From Pseudomonas sp. H3(2019) (GTDB lineage: Bacteria > Pseudomonadota > Gammaproteobacteria > Pseudomonadales > Pseudomonadaceae), in NCBI RefSeq assembly GCF_007713465.1, contig NZ_VMSG01000011.1:111971-175970 (forward strand): 64,000 nucleotides of DNA, written 5' to 3'. Of the stretch, positions 48,089 through 56,525 are shown in pieces. The notes under the pieces were generated by a model. That model saw nothing but the letters and a program-made list of their open reading frames with translations. It ran no database searches and was not told the DNA's origin. A program made the translations under genes and the position numbers. How positions within the stretch are numbered: the stretch's first letter is position 1; each line of letters opens with the position of its first letter.

Positions 48089-48880
48089 ATGTCTTGGGAT
48101 GTCATTGGCATGTTGGCGCTCGTCGCTTTTTGCGCCGGTTTTTTTGATGCGATTGCCGGTGGCGGCGGCTTGATCACCTTGCCTGCATTGTTTCTGGCCG
48201 GTGTAGATCCGATCAGCGCCATTGCAACGAACAAGTTCCAGGCCGCTTCGGCAACTATTTCGGCAACCGTAACTTTTGCTCGCAAGGGCATGATCGAGTG
48301 GCGCGAAGGCCGCTTCCTGGTTGTCTGCGGATTTATTGGCGGTGCCAGTGGCGCCTTGCTGGTCAGCTCTATTGAAAAGCGCTATCTGGAAGTGTGTGTG
48401 CCCATCATGCTGATTCTGGTGGCCGTCTATTTTGCCCTCTCTCCCAAACTGGCCAATGAAGACCGGCGCAAGAGAATCGGCATTCTGCTGTTCTCGTTTA
48501 CCGTGGCGCCGATCCTGGGCTTTTACGACGGCATATTCGGCCCCGGTGTAGGCTCATTCTTTATTGTCGGGTTTGTCCTTCTCTGTGGCTTGGGCATGAT
48601 GCGGGCCATGAGCTTCACCAAGCTTGCCAATGCCTCATGCAACCTGGGTTCTCTGTCGGTTTTTATCACCAAAGGGGGGATTATCTGGCCGATTGCCATA
48701 GCCATGGCGTTGGCGGCCTTCATCGGTGCGCAGCTTGGCGCACGAGCCGCTGTTCGGGTCGGCCCCCGGTTAATCAAACCTATGTTGATCATAGTCTGCT
48801 GCGCATTAGCCATGAAGCTGTTGAGCGTGGAAACCAATCCTTTACGCGTTGCGGCCCTCCATTTATTGGCATCGTCATGA
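48089..48880 (+). CDS. Sulfite exporter TauE/SafE family (TSUP) permease
   Basis: 263 residues with about eight TM helices and the two family half-repeats: G-F-F-D-A-I-A-G-G-G-G near 18-28 and G-F-Y-D-G-I-F-G-P-G near 148-157. TSUP members move sulfite, sulfoacetate, taurine-derived or other anions. Probably transcribed with the upstream oxygenase gene. Confidence 0.9.
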   Translation: MSWDVIGMLALVAFCAGFFDAIAGGGGLITLPALFLAGVDPISAIATNKFQAASATISATVTFARKGMIEWREGRFLVVCGFIGGASGALLVSSIEKRYLEVCVPIMLILVAVYFALSPKLANEDRRKRIGILLFSFTVAPILGFYDGIFGPGVGSFFIVGFVLLCGLGMMRAMSFTKLANASCNLGSLSVFITKGGIIWPIAIAMALAAFIGAQLGARAAVRVGPRLIKPMLIIVCCALAMKLLSVETNPLRVAALHLLASS

Positions 48881-48920
48881 TCTGGGCCGGCGCCGACCAG
48901 CTACCAGCTGTCATATCTCA

Positions 48921-48966
48921 CAGCGCCAGCGCCCTTGGCGCTGTTCACCTTGGGCGCTGGCGCCTC
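48921..48966. repeat. Hairpin after the TSUP gene
   Basis: CAGCGCCAGCGCCC pairs with GGGCGCTGGCGCC across 18 bases. No T-run follows on the plus strand, so it is a weak terminator at best. The rest of 48881-49026 shows nothing. Confidence 0.55.
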
Positions 48967-49026
48967 TGCCTGCATCGAATCTTGATCACGACAACCGAAC
49001 AAGCCAACGCGCAAAAGCCGTCGTCC

Positions 49027-49482
49027 CTAACTATTACTGTTGCCCTTCCAGTGGAAGACCAGATTGCGTGCAGCGCCTTTGCCGACGTCGGCGGTATCAC
49101 GCAGCACTTCACCATTACGCGTCGCGACTACGGTGTACTTGCCAGCGGGTAGCTGAACATAAACCAGAGGACCAGCCTGGGTCAGGGTCAGCACGGTTTT
49201 CCCTGGGGCGCTCTGAATGACCAGATCTACATCGGGAACATATTTATTCTCCGACCCGGTGGAGAAGGTCATGTGCAGGTTGTAGCCCTTGGTTTGCTGA
49301 ATGGCCTTTGACTCATCCTCGCCGATACCACCGGACAGGTAGGTGATCCCGTTTTGCTGTTGCTGCGTGACTTGCACGGCTGAACTGTCGATCGGCTCAA
49401 CACTGGCAGCCCGCGACATGACGGGAAGCATCAGTAAGCCGGCAGCCGCAAGGGGCAGCATAAGTGAATGAACGTACCTCAT
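49027..49482 (-). CDS. Periplasmic protein with carboxypeptidase-regulatory-like fold, unknown function
   Basis: 151 residues: signal peptide (cleavage after S-R-A, about 25), a Q-rich stretch, then a beta-sandwich-like region with P-D-V-D-L-V-I, Q-L-P-A-G-K-Y-T-V-V-A-T and a C-terminal R-N-L-V-F-H-W. Conserved hypotheticals of this type occur in many pseudomonads. GGGAG precedes the ATG. Monocistronic. Confidence 0.75.
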   Translation of the reverse strand: MRYVHSLMLPLAAAGLLMLPVMSRAASVEPIDSSAVQVTQQQQNGITYLSGGIGEDESKAIQQTKGYNLHMTFSTGSENKYVPDVDLVIQSAPGKTVLTLTQAGPLVYVQLPAGKYTVVATRNGEVLRDTADVGKGAARNLVFHWKGNSNS

Positions 49483-49558
49483 GATGACGACTCCCGGGCT
49501 CCACAGAACCCTATCTGTTACACCTTTTTTGATTACTGACCGAGGATCAGGGTTTTAG

Positions 49559-49762
49559 ATCGATTCGGACTTGAGTTCAGTGCAAATCGGAGCAAACACC
49601 CACCTGCGAATCACCCCAGAAGACATCGGCGAAGAAGAAGTCGGTCATTTCGCCTTTTTTCGCAGCCCATACCAAGCCACACTATGGCCCATTGCATTGT
49701 CATGGCTGCAAAACGGCGAGCTGACACCCGACACCCCGGGGCGGCGAGTGCCACGCAGCTGA
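49559..49762 (+). pseudogene. Remnant of an alpha/beta hydrolase (C-terminal part only)
   Basis: The reading frame is open from 49559 with no good start. It ends with I-G-E-E-E-V-G-H-F-A-F-F-R-S...T-L-W-P-I-A-L-S-W-L, the ending of many alpha/beta hydrolases, where G-H-F-G-F-F-R carries the catalytic His. The Ser and Asp parts of the triad are gone. Most likely a decayed gene cut at its 5' end. Confidence 0.5.
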
Positions 49763-49799
49763 GTGGCCTGCCCTCTCAACGAAATACGGAACGACGCCC

Positions 49800-50216
49800 A
49801 TGGCATCCGCGAACAAACAGCACAAACGCGCTACCCGCGCTAAAGCGAAGGCCAAGCAGAACCGCACTCAACGCGCCGCTGCACCGGTCGAGCTGGATCC
49901 GAACGACGATCGCATCGACTTCGAATCGGTGGACCTGACCGAACTGTTCAAGAAAATGATCGACGCCGAAAAAACCAGCCAGCAAGCAATGTGCGCGGCC
50001 TTCCTGGAAGACCCGTTGCTGGAGCTGGTGTACGAACAGGAAGGCGAGGAGGGCGCGATGGACTTCATCCTCGCCGCGCTGATCGAGTATCGCCAGTGGT
50101 CCACCGAGACGGACGAAGCCGGCGCCCTGGCGTGGATCGAATCACCAGCCTTCCAGGCTGACTACGTGGCGGCGTCCGACGCCATCGCGGCCCAAACCCA
50201 ACAGAAACCGAACTGA
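49800..50216 (+). CDS. Small hypothetical protein A of a tandem pair
   Basis: 138 residues. A basic head (M-A-S-A-N-K-Q-H-K-R-A-T-R-A-K-A-K-A) is followed by an acidic, mostly helical body with W-S-T-E-T-D-E-A-G-A-L-A-W-I-E-S-P-A-F. I recognise no family. The next gene starts six bases after its stop and has the same architecture, so the two are paralogues in one operon. A basic arm on an acidic body suggests nucleic-acid or ribosome contact, which is only a guess. Confidence 0.78.
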   Translation: MASANKQHKRATRAKAKAKQNRTQRAAAPVELDPNDDRIDFESVDLTELFKKMIDAEKTSQQAMCAAFLEDPLLELVYEQEGEEGAMDFILAALIEYRQWSTETDEAGALAWIESPAFQADYVAASDAIAAQTQQKPN

Positions 50217-50222
50217 GTTCCC

Positions 50223-50675
50223 ATGGCATCCCTGAACAAGCAACAGAAACGCGCCAAACGCGCCAAGCTCAAAGCCAGGCAAATCAATATTCACGGCAGA
50301 AAACCCGCCGCGCTCGACGATGACCTGGGCGAAATCGGTGAGCCGATTCCGGAATACACCCTGGCAATGTTCAGCAAAATGCGTGAAGCAGAAGCCATCA
50401 GCCGCAACGACATGCTGCTGACCCTGCTGTCGAACCTCGCCGAGATCATCAGCGACCATCCAGAGCTGCTGGACATGGAAAACGCCGAGAACGACGCCAT
50501 GGCCGCCACTCACCTGGCCGCCGACATGCTGATCGACTATCGCATGTGGGCCGATGGCATGGACCGTGAGACCGCCCAGGCCTGGCTCACAGAGCCACAG
50601 TTCATCACCGACTTCGGGAATGCGCTGGACAGCTATCGCGAGACGCTGGAAGAGCCTGAGGCAAAAGCCGAATAA
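50223..50675 (+). CDS. Small hypothetical protein B of a tandem pair
   Basis: 150 residues with the same basic head as gene A (M-A-S-L-N-K-Q-Q-K-R-A-K-R-A-K-L-K-A) and a similar closing pattern (Y-R-M-W-A-D-G-M-D-R-E-T-A-Q-A-W-L-T-E-P-Q-F against Y-R-Q-W-S-T-E-T-D-E-A-G-A-L-A-W). The middle has diverged. Function unknown. A strong terminator follows. Confidence 0.78.
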   Translation: MASLNKQQKRAKRAKLKARQINIHGRKPAALDDDLGEIGEPIPEYTLAMFSKMREAEAISRNDMLLTLLSNLAEIISDHPELLDMENAENDAMAATHLAADMLIDYRMWADGMDRETAQAWLTEPQFITDFGNALDSYRETLEEPEAKAE

Positions 50676-50698
50676 CCCGCCCCTGAAGCTTGCGAAAA

Positions 50699-50740
50699 CA
50701 AAAACGGCCGCTTGTCATTCCTGACAGCGGCCGTTTCTTT
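50699..50740 (+). terminator. Terminator, left copy of a 38-bp direct repeat
   Basis: AAACGGCCGC..TGTCA and TGACA.GCGGCCGTTT form a long stem around TTCC, then CTTTTT. Bases 50699-50736 are identical to 51521-51558 on the other side of the vapBC genes. Confidence 0.9.
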
Positions 50741-50867
50741 TTAAAGGTTCACCCTGTCGAAGAGCTGGCACTACCCTTCATCAGTCTCAGCGTATATCCC
50801 ATTGACATATCCCTGCCACAACCTATTCTTTGAGCTCTAAGCGCACCAAAAGCAGAGGACGCCCCCA

Positions 50868-51098
50868 ATGGAACAGACCACCCTTTTCATGAGCAATCGA
50901 AGCCAGGCCGTCCGCTTGCCCAAAGCCGTGGCAATGCCTGAAGACGTGAAACGCGTCAACGTTGTCGCCATTGGCCGCACTCGTATCATCACGCCGGCAG
51001 ATGAAGCCTGGGATAGCTGGTTCGATGGCGATAATGTCACTGCCGATTTTATGGCCGACCGCGAGCAACCGGCCGATCAGGAGCGCGAGTCGTTCTGA
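50868..51098 (+). CDS. vapB: VapB-type antitoxin
   Basis: 76 residues with a SpoVT/AbrB-like N-terminus (T-L-F-M-S-N-R-S-Q-A-V-R-L-P-K-A-V near 4-20) and an acidic C-terminal tail that would block the toxin. Its TGA shares an A with the vapC ATG (TGATG). Autorepression through the AbrB domain is the usual mode. Confidence 0.9.
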   Translation: MEQTTLFMSNRSQAVRLPKAVAMPEDVKRVNVVAIGRTRIITPADEAWDSWFDGDNVTADFMADREQPADQERESF

Positions 51099-51505
51099 TG
51101 ATCAAATACATGCTCGATACCAACATCTGCATTTTCACCATCAAGAACAAACCACAGGTCGTACGCGAAGCGTTCAATCGCCATCACGGCCAGCTGTGTA
51201 TCAGCGCAGTCACGTTGATGGAGTTGATTTACGGCGCTGAAAAATCGGCGGCACCGGAAAAGAACCTGGCCGTCATCGAAGGTTTTGCAGCTCGCCTTGA
51301 AGTCCTGCCCTTCGACTACGAAGCCGCTGCCCACACCGGAATGATCCGTTCGGAACTTGCAAAAGCCGGCACTCCGATAGGCCCTTACGACCACATGATC
51401 GCGGGACACGCGCGCTCACAAGGGTTCATTGTCGTGACGAATAATCTTCGGGAATTTGAGCGTGTTCCAGGATTGCGTGTAGAGGATTGGGTACACCTCG
51501 ATTGA
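51098..51505 (+). CDS. vapC: VapC PIN-domain ribonuclease toxin
   Basis: 135 residues with a complete set of PIN acidic residues: D7 (Y-M-L-D-T-N), E in L-M-E-L-I-Y-G near 46, and D/N in G-P-Y-D-H-M-I and V-T-N-N. VapC toxins cleave initiator tRNA or rRNA. All catalytic positions are intact, so it should be active. Confidence 0.93.
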   Translation: MIKYMLDTNICIFTIKNKPQVVREAFNRHHGQLCISAVTLMELIYGAEKSAAPEKNLAVIEGFAARLEVLPFDYEAAAHTGMIRSELAKAGTPIGPYDHMIAGHARSQGFIVVTNNLREFERVPGLRVEDWVHLD

Positions 51506-51520
51506 AGTCGGCATCAGAAG

Positions 51521-51560
51521 CAAAAACGGCCGCTTGTCATTCCTGACAGCGGCCGTTTTC
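51521..51560. terminator. Terminator, right copy of the 38-bp direct repeat
   Basis: Identical for 38 bases to the copy at 50699. Here it lies between converging vapC and gabP; the A-run at its left end also makes it a terminator for the minus strand. Confidence 0.88.
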
Positions 51561-51575
51561 ATTACGCAGAACGGA

Positions 51576-52967
51576 TCAGCTCAACGCTACCGCGCCACGC
51601 TGTTCCAGTTTGCGACGGCGGGCCACAAACAAACCGGCAGCCACCACCAAAAGGCTCAACAGCCCCGTGGCAAGGATTTCCACACGATGGGCATCCTGAA
51701 ACAGCATGATGGTCAGGGCCGCCACGATGAATGCGATCACCGCGTAGGTCAGGCCCGGGAACAGCCACATGCTGAAGGCGATTTTTTCGCCGCGTGCCAT
51801 GCGCTGTTTGCGCATGCGCAGTTGCGAAATCGCGATCACCAGGTACACCAGCAACGCAATAGCGCCAGAGCTGGCCAGCAGGAATTCGAACACCGCAGCC
51901 GGGGCCACGTAGTTGGCGAACACCGCGAGGAACGCCGCGCAGGTCGATAACATGACGGCCCAGTACGGCGTGCCGCTCTTGTTGGTGCGCTGGGAAACGG
52001 CCGGTGCATCACCACGCTTGCCCAGGGAGAACATCATGCGGGATGCGGTGTACAGCGCCGAGTTCAGGCAACTGGTCACAGCAACCAGCACCACGATGTC
52101 GACGATCACTTTGGCATTCGGGATGCCCATGCGCTCAAGCACGGTCTGATAGGAACCGACGCTGGCCAGAACCGGGTCGTTCCATGGCACCAGGGCCACT
52201 ACGATGAAGATCGACACGAGGTAGAACAAACCAATCCGCCAGATCACCGAGTTGGTGGCCTTGGAGATTTGCTGGCCCGGGTTCTTAGACTCCGCGGCCG
52301 CGATGGTCACGATCTCGGTGCCCATGAAGGAAAACATGGTGGTCAGGATCGCGCCCAGTACGGCGCCCATGCCGTTTGGCAGGAAGCCCTGGGTGTCGAA
52401 CAGGTGCGAAACGCCGCTGACCTGGCTGCCTGGCAGGTAGCCGAAGATCGCCATAACACCGAGGACAATGAAACCGATGATCGCCAGGACCTTGATCAGC
52501 GCGAACCAGAATTCGAACTCACCGTAGTTCTTCACACTGAACAGGTTGGTCACTGTCAGCAGCAAAGTGATGATCAGGGTAAATGCCCAGATGGCCACGT
52601 TAGGGAACCAGGCATGCAGGATAGTCGCGGCGGCGTTGGCCTCCAGCGGGATTACCAGAACCCAGAACCACCAGTAGAGCCAGCCGATGGTGAAACCGGC
52701 CCAGTGACCGATGGCGCGATCGGCGTAGGTCGAGAAAGAGCCCGTGTCCGGAGAAGCAACGGCCATTTCGCCAAGCATGCGCATGACCAGCACTACCAGC
52801 ATACCGGCGGCAGCGTAGGCCAACAGCACGGCCGGGCCGGCGGCGGCGATGGCGTGACCCGAGCCAACGAACAGACCGGCGCCGATAACGCCGGCAATCG
52901 ACAACATGGTCACATGGCGCGGTTTGAGCCCCTGTTCAAGGCCATTAGAGCTTTGGGTACTGCTCAT
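51576..52967 (-). CDS. gabP: Amino acid permease, GABA permease-like
   Basis: 463 residues from the ATG at 52967, 12 TM segments, APC-superfamily AAT group: G-V-I-G-A-G-L-F-V-G-S-G in TM1 and G-E-M-A-V-A-S-P-D-T-G-S-F in TM3. It closely follows the pattern I know from Pseudomonas GabP proton symporters (gamma-aminobutyrate), though sister permeases for proline or aromatic acids look alike. A sigma-54-like promoter lies upstream. Confidence 0.82.
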   Translation of the reverse strand: MSSTQSSNGLEQGLKPRHVTMLSIAGVIGAGLFVGSGHAIAAAGPAVLLAYAAAGMLVVLVMRMLGEMAVASPDTGSFSTYADRAIGHWAGFTIGWLYWWFWVLVIPLEANAAATILHAWFPNVAIWAFTLIITLLLTVTNLFSVKNYGEFEFWFALIKVLAIIGFIVLGVMAIFGYLPGSQVSGVSHLFDTQGFLPNGMGAVLGAILTTMFSFMGTEIVTIAAAESKNPGQQISKATNSVIWRIGLFYLVSIFIVVALVPWNDPVLASVGSYQTVLERMGIPNAKVIVDIVVLVAVTSCLNSALYTASRMMFSLGKRGDAPAVSQRTNKSGTPYWAVMLSTCAAFLAVFANYVAPAAVFEFLLASSGAIALLVYLVIAISQLRMRKQRMARGEKIAFSMWLFPGLTYAVIAFIVAALTIMLFQDAHRVEILATGLLSLLVVAAGLFVARRRKLEQRGAVALS

Positions 52968-53058
52968 TGAAACTACCTTTGTAAGGAAAAGCGATTGCGT
53001 CCATCCCGCTTGGCGTCCTTCTCGTAAAAAGAATCCAACGGGGCGTTCCTTATTCTGC

Positions 53059-53076
53059 ACGCAATAATTGCGCCAA
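53059..53076 (-). promoter_or_regulatory. Possible sigma-54 promoter of gabP
   Basis: On the minus strand TTTGGCGCAATTATTGCG has GG-N10-GC spacing with one change from TGGCAC and a TTGCG -12. It would start transcription near 53049, about 80 bases before gabP. Confidence 0.5.
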
Positions 53077-53522
53077 AATGTTTCAAACCCTTCTACCCCG
53101 GCGATCTCGCCTTGATCGGACAGTCATCGCAAGTCATTGAAATTAATAGCACTTCGCCAGAGCGTTACCCTGCCACACACTTCGTGGACGAATTCATGCA
53201 CCAGAAACACATCAAAAAAACGGCTCGCGCACAATAAAAGTGCAGATCGGGAACGTTTGTCCGGTTAGCGCTTCCAACACCCGGCCAAAGCTGGCACCAT
53301 CGCGCCTTTTTTTACGCGACACCCGCTCAGACATGGCTTCAAACGGGGGATGGGTTGTTGATGGCGCGACAGACTGCTGCGCTGAGGCGACAACCGGTCA
53401 CGCACTGCCCGTCTACGCCCCGTGGGGCTGTTGGCCGCCATTCGAACGCTATGCTAGCGTGGCGCCTCGCCAGGAACGCCGGCCAACAGCAGAAGCACAA
53501 CAGAACACAATGAGGACCGTAC
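53077..53522. other. Intergenic region between gabP and the ABC operon
   Basis: About 450 bases between divergent genes. I see no convincing gene, repeat or sigma-54 site for the ABC operon; it must hold that operon's promoter, but no clear -35/-10 pair stands out. Confidence 0.5.
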
Positions 53523-54296
53523 ATGGCCGAGGCCGCGCCCGCGCTTGAAATCCGCAACTTGCACAAACGCTACGGGACGCTTGAGGTGCTCAAAGGCGTC
53601 TCGCTGACCGCACGCGACGGCGATGTGATCTCGATCCTGGGTTCCTCCGGTTCCGGCAAGTCCACTTTCCTGCGCTGTATCAACCTGCTCGAAAACCCGC
53701 ACCAGGGCCAGATTCTGGTGGCTGGCGAAGAGCTCAAGCTCAAGCCTGCGAAAAACGGCGAACTGGTCGCCGCCGACGGCAAGCAGATCAATCGACTGCG
53801 CAGCGAAATCGGTTTTGTGTTTCAAAACTTTAACCTGTGGCCGCACATGAGCGTGCTCGACAACATCATCGAAGCCCCACGCCGCGTCCTCGGGCAAAGC
53901 AAATCCGAAGCCATCGAAGTAGCGGAAGCCTTGCTGGCCAAGGTCGGCATCGCCGACAAACGTCACGCCTACCCTGCAGAACTTTCCGGTGGCCAGCAGC
54001 AACGCGCCGCCATCGCCCGCACCTTGGCGATGCAACCCAAAGTCATTCTGTTTGATGAGCCAACTTCCGCGCTTGACCCGGAAATGGTTCAGGAAGTACT
54101 AAACGTGATCCGCGCCCTGGCCGAAGAAGGTCGCACCATGCTGTTGGTCACCCACGAAATGGGCTTCGCCCGTCAGGTGTCCAGTGAAGTGGTGTTCCTT
54201 CACCAGGGGCTCATCGAAGAGCAAGGATCGCCCCAGCAGGTGTTCGAAAACCCGCTTTCGGCGCGCTGCAAACAATTCATGTCCAGCAACCGCTAA
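53523..54296 (+). CDS. Polar amino-acid ABC transporter, ATP-binding subunit
   Basis: 257 residues. Walker [10 protein letters not shown] near 41-49, Q-loop F-Q-N-F-N-L-W, signature L-S-G-G-Q-Q-Q, Walker B V-I-L-F-D-E-P, H-loop V-T-H-E-M-G-F. The insert [10 protein letters not shown] after strand 3 is typical of HisP/AotP ATPases for basic amino acids. First gene of a four-gene transporter operon. Confidence 0.93.
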   Translation: MAEAAPALEIRNLHKRYGTLEVLKGVSLTARDGDVISILGSSGSGKSTFLRCINLLENPHQGQILVAGEELKLKPAKNGELVAADGKQINRLRSEIGFVFQNFNLWPHMSVLDNIIEAPRRVLGQSKSEAIEVAEALLAKVGIADKRHAYPAELSGGQQQRAAIARTLAMQPKVILFDEPTSALDPEMVQEVLNVIRALAEEGRTMLLVTHEMGFARQVSSEVVFLHQGLIEEQGSPQQVFENPLSARCKQFMSSNR

Positions 54297-54309
54297 CGGA
54301 GCTACCTAC

Positions 54310-55065
54310 ATGCAGACCTACAAAAAACTCCTCCTGGCCGCGGCCGCCACACTGGTGTTTTCAGCCAACGCAATGGCTGCAGAAAAACTGAAGATGGGCA
54401 TCGAAGCGGCTTACCCGCCGTTCAACAATAAAGATGCCAGCGGCCAGGTGGTCGGTTTCGACAAAGACATCGGCGACGCCCTGTGCGCCAAGATGCGGGT
54501 CGAATGCGAAGTCGTTACCTCTGACTGGGACGGCATCATTCCGGCGCTGAACGCCAAGAAGTTCGATTTCCTGATCTCCTCGCTGTCGATCACCGAGGAA
54601 CGCAAGCAGGCCGTTGATTTCACCGACCCGTACTACTCGAACAAACTGCAGTTCATCGCACCGAAAAACGTCGACCTGAAAACCGACAAGGACTCGCTCA
54701 AAGGCAAGATCATCGGCACCCAGCGCGCCACCCTGGCTGGCACCTGGCTTGAAGACAATTACGGCAACGACGTCACCATCAAGCTGTATGACACTCAGGA
54801 AAACGCCTACCTGGACCTGACCTCCGGTCGCGTCGATGCGATCCTCGCCGACAAATACGCCAACTACGACTGGCTGAAAAGCGATGCCGGCAAAAACTAC
54901 GAGTTCAAAGGCGAACCGGTTGTCGCCAGCGACAAAATCGGCATTGCCGTGCGCAAAGGTCAGGACGAATTGCGCGAAAAGCTGAACGCCGCGCTGAAAG
55001 AAATCGTCGCGGATGGCACCTACAAAAAGATCAACGACAAGTACTTCCCGTTCAGCATCTATTGA
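54310..55065 (+). CDS. Polar amino-acid ABC transporter, periplasmic binding protein
   Basis: 251 residues: signal peptide to A-M-A (about 22), then I-E-A-A-Y-P-P-F-N-N-K-D near 31-42 and F-D-K-D-I-G-D-A-L-C. A pair of Cys (about 57 and 64) sits where HisJ/LAO proteins have their disulfide. These features point to histidine, lysine, arginine or ornithine, with the exact ligand open. 13 bases after the ATPase gene. Confidence 0.92.
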   Translation: MQTYKKLLLAAAATLVFSANAMAAEKLKMGIEAAYPPFNNKDASGQVVGFDKDIGDALCAKMRVECEVVTSDWDGIIPALNAKKFDFLISSLSITEERKQAVDFTDPYYSNKLQFIAPKNVDLKTDKDSLKGKIIGTQRATLAGTWLEDNYGNDVTIKLYDTQENAYLDLTSGRVDAILADKYANYDWLKSDAGKNYEFKGEPVVASDKIGIAVRKGQDELREKLNAALKEIVADGTYKKINDKYFPFSIY

Positions 55066-55143
55066 TTCTGACTGGCCTGACCGGCGCCGCTCTCTAACGG
55101 TGCCGGTCCTTGGCAATGCCTGCGGCAACTTGAATAGACATCC

Positions 55144-55836
55144 ATGACTATCGACCTCTACGGATTCGGCCCGGCGCTCGCCGCTGGCGCGCTGATGACC
55201 GTCAAACTGGCCCTCTTGGCGTTGTGCCTGGGACTGGTGCTCGGCCTGCTCGGCGCCTTGGCCAAGACTTCCCCGTACAAGCCGTTGCAATGGCTTGGCG
55301 AAACCTACTCGACCATCGTCCGCGGTGTACCTGAACTGCTGTGGGTTCTGTTGATGTATTACGGCACCGTCAAGATGATGAGTGCCCTGGGCGAACAGTT
55401 CGGGAACCCCGATCTGGCCCTGAGCCCCTTCGTTGCGGGCGTGATCGCCCTTGGACTGTGCTTCGGGGCTTATGCAACTGAAGTCTTCCGCGGCGCGATT
55501 CTGGCGATCCCTAAAGGCCACCGTGAAGCCGGCGTGGCGCTGGGCTTGTCGAAACTCCGGATTTTCACTAGGTTGATCCTGCCGCAGATGTGGCGTATCG
55601 CCCTGCCGGGCCTAGGCAATCTGTTCATGATCCTGATGAAAGACACCGCGCTAGTGTCAGTCATTGGCCTGGAAGAAATCATGCGCCACGCCCAGAACGC
55701 CGTGACCTTTACCAAGCAACCATTCACCTTCCTCATGGTCGCCGCCGTCATGTATCTGGGGCTGACAGTCCTCGCGATGACGGGTATGTACATCATGGAA
55801 AAACTCGCCGCTCGCGGCTTTGTGAGGAGGACGTAA
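55144..55836 (+). CDS. Polar amino-acid ABC transporter, permease 1 (HisQ-like)
   Basis: 230 residues with five TM helices and the EAA loop G-H-R-E-A-G-V-A-L-G-L-S near 120-131. T-I-V-R-G-V-P-E-L-L-W near 55-65 is the family N-terminal signature. Overlaps the next permease by one base (TAATG). Confidence 0.92.
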   Translation: MTIDLYGFGPALAAGALMTVKLALLALCLGLVLGLLGALAKTSPYKPLQWLGETYSTIVRGVPELLWVLLMYYGTVKMMSALGEQFGNPDLALSPFVAGVIALGLCFGAYATEVFRGAILAIPKGHREAGVALGLSKLRIFTRLILPQMWRIALPGLGNLFMILMKDTALVSVIGLEEIMRHAQNAVTFTKQPFTFLMVAAVMYLGLTVLAMTGMYIMEKLAARGFVRRT

Positions 55837-56525
55837 TGGAATGGGAAGTCATCTATAAGTGGTTGCCGAAACTCATTCAGGGTGCAGCCCTTACGCTTGA
55901 ATTGGTCGGAATCGCCGTCATCGCGGGCCTGATTCTCGCAATTCCACTGGGCATCGCACGCTCGTCCAAGCGCTGGTACGTCCGCGCACTGCCCTACGGT
56001 TATATTTTCTTCTTCCGCGGCACACCGCTGTTGGTACAGTTGTTCCTGGTCTACTACGGCGTAGCTCAGTTCGATGCCGTGCGACAGAGCTTCATGTGGC
56101 CATACCTGCGTGATCCATTCTGGTGCGTCACGGCAACTATGACCCTGCACACAGCCGCCTACATCGCCGAAATCCTTCGCGGCGCGATCCAGGCCATTCC
56201 GCCTGGCGAAATCGAGGCCGCCCGCGCGTTGGGCATGTCGAAGGCCAAGGCGCTCTTCTTCATCATCTTGCCCCGCGCCACGCGGATTGGCCTTCCAGCC
56301 TATAGCAACGAGGTCATTCTCATGCTCAAGGCCAGTTCGCTGGCAAGCACCGTGACGTTGCTAGAGCTGACGGGCATGACCCGCACCATCATTGCCCGAA
56401 ATTATCTAACCGTAGATATGTTCTTCGCGGCTGGGATTTTCTATCTGCTGATGTCCTTTATGCTGGTTCAGGCGTTCCGACAACTGGAGCGCTGGTTGCG
56501 CGTCGATGCCTGCCAGGGACGTTGA
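55836..56525 (+). CDS. Polar amino-acid ABC transporter, permease 2 (HisM-like)
   Basis: 229 residues, five TM helices, F-F-R-G-T-P-L-L-V-Q-L near 60-70 and EAA loop G-E-I-E-A-A-R-A-L-G-M-S near 129-140. AGGAGG upstream. Forms the heterodimeric channel with the preceding protein. Its last 20 bases overlap the start of a methyltransferase gene. Confidence 0.92.
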   Translation: MEWEVIYKWLPKLIQGAALTLELVGIAVIAGLILAIPLGIARSSKRWYVRALPYGYIFFFRGTPLLVQLFLVYYGVAQFDAVRQSFMWPYLRDPFWCVTATMTLHTAAYIAEILRGAIQAIPPGEIEAARALGMSKAKALFFIILPRATRIGLPAYSNEVILMLKASSLASTVTLLELTGMTRTIIARNYLTVDMFFAAGIFYLLMSFMLVQAFRQLERWLRVDACQGR

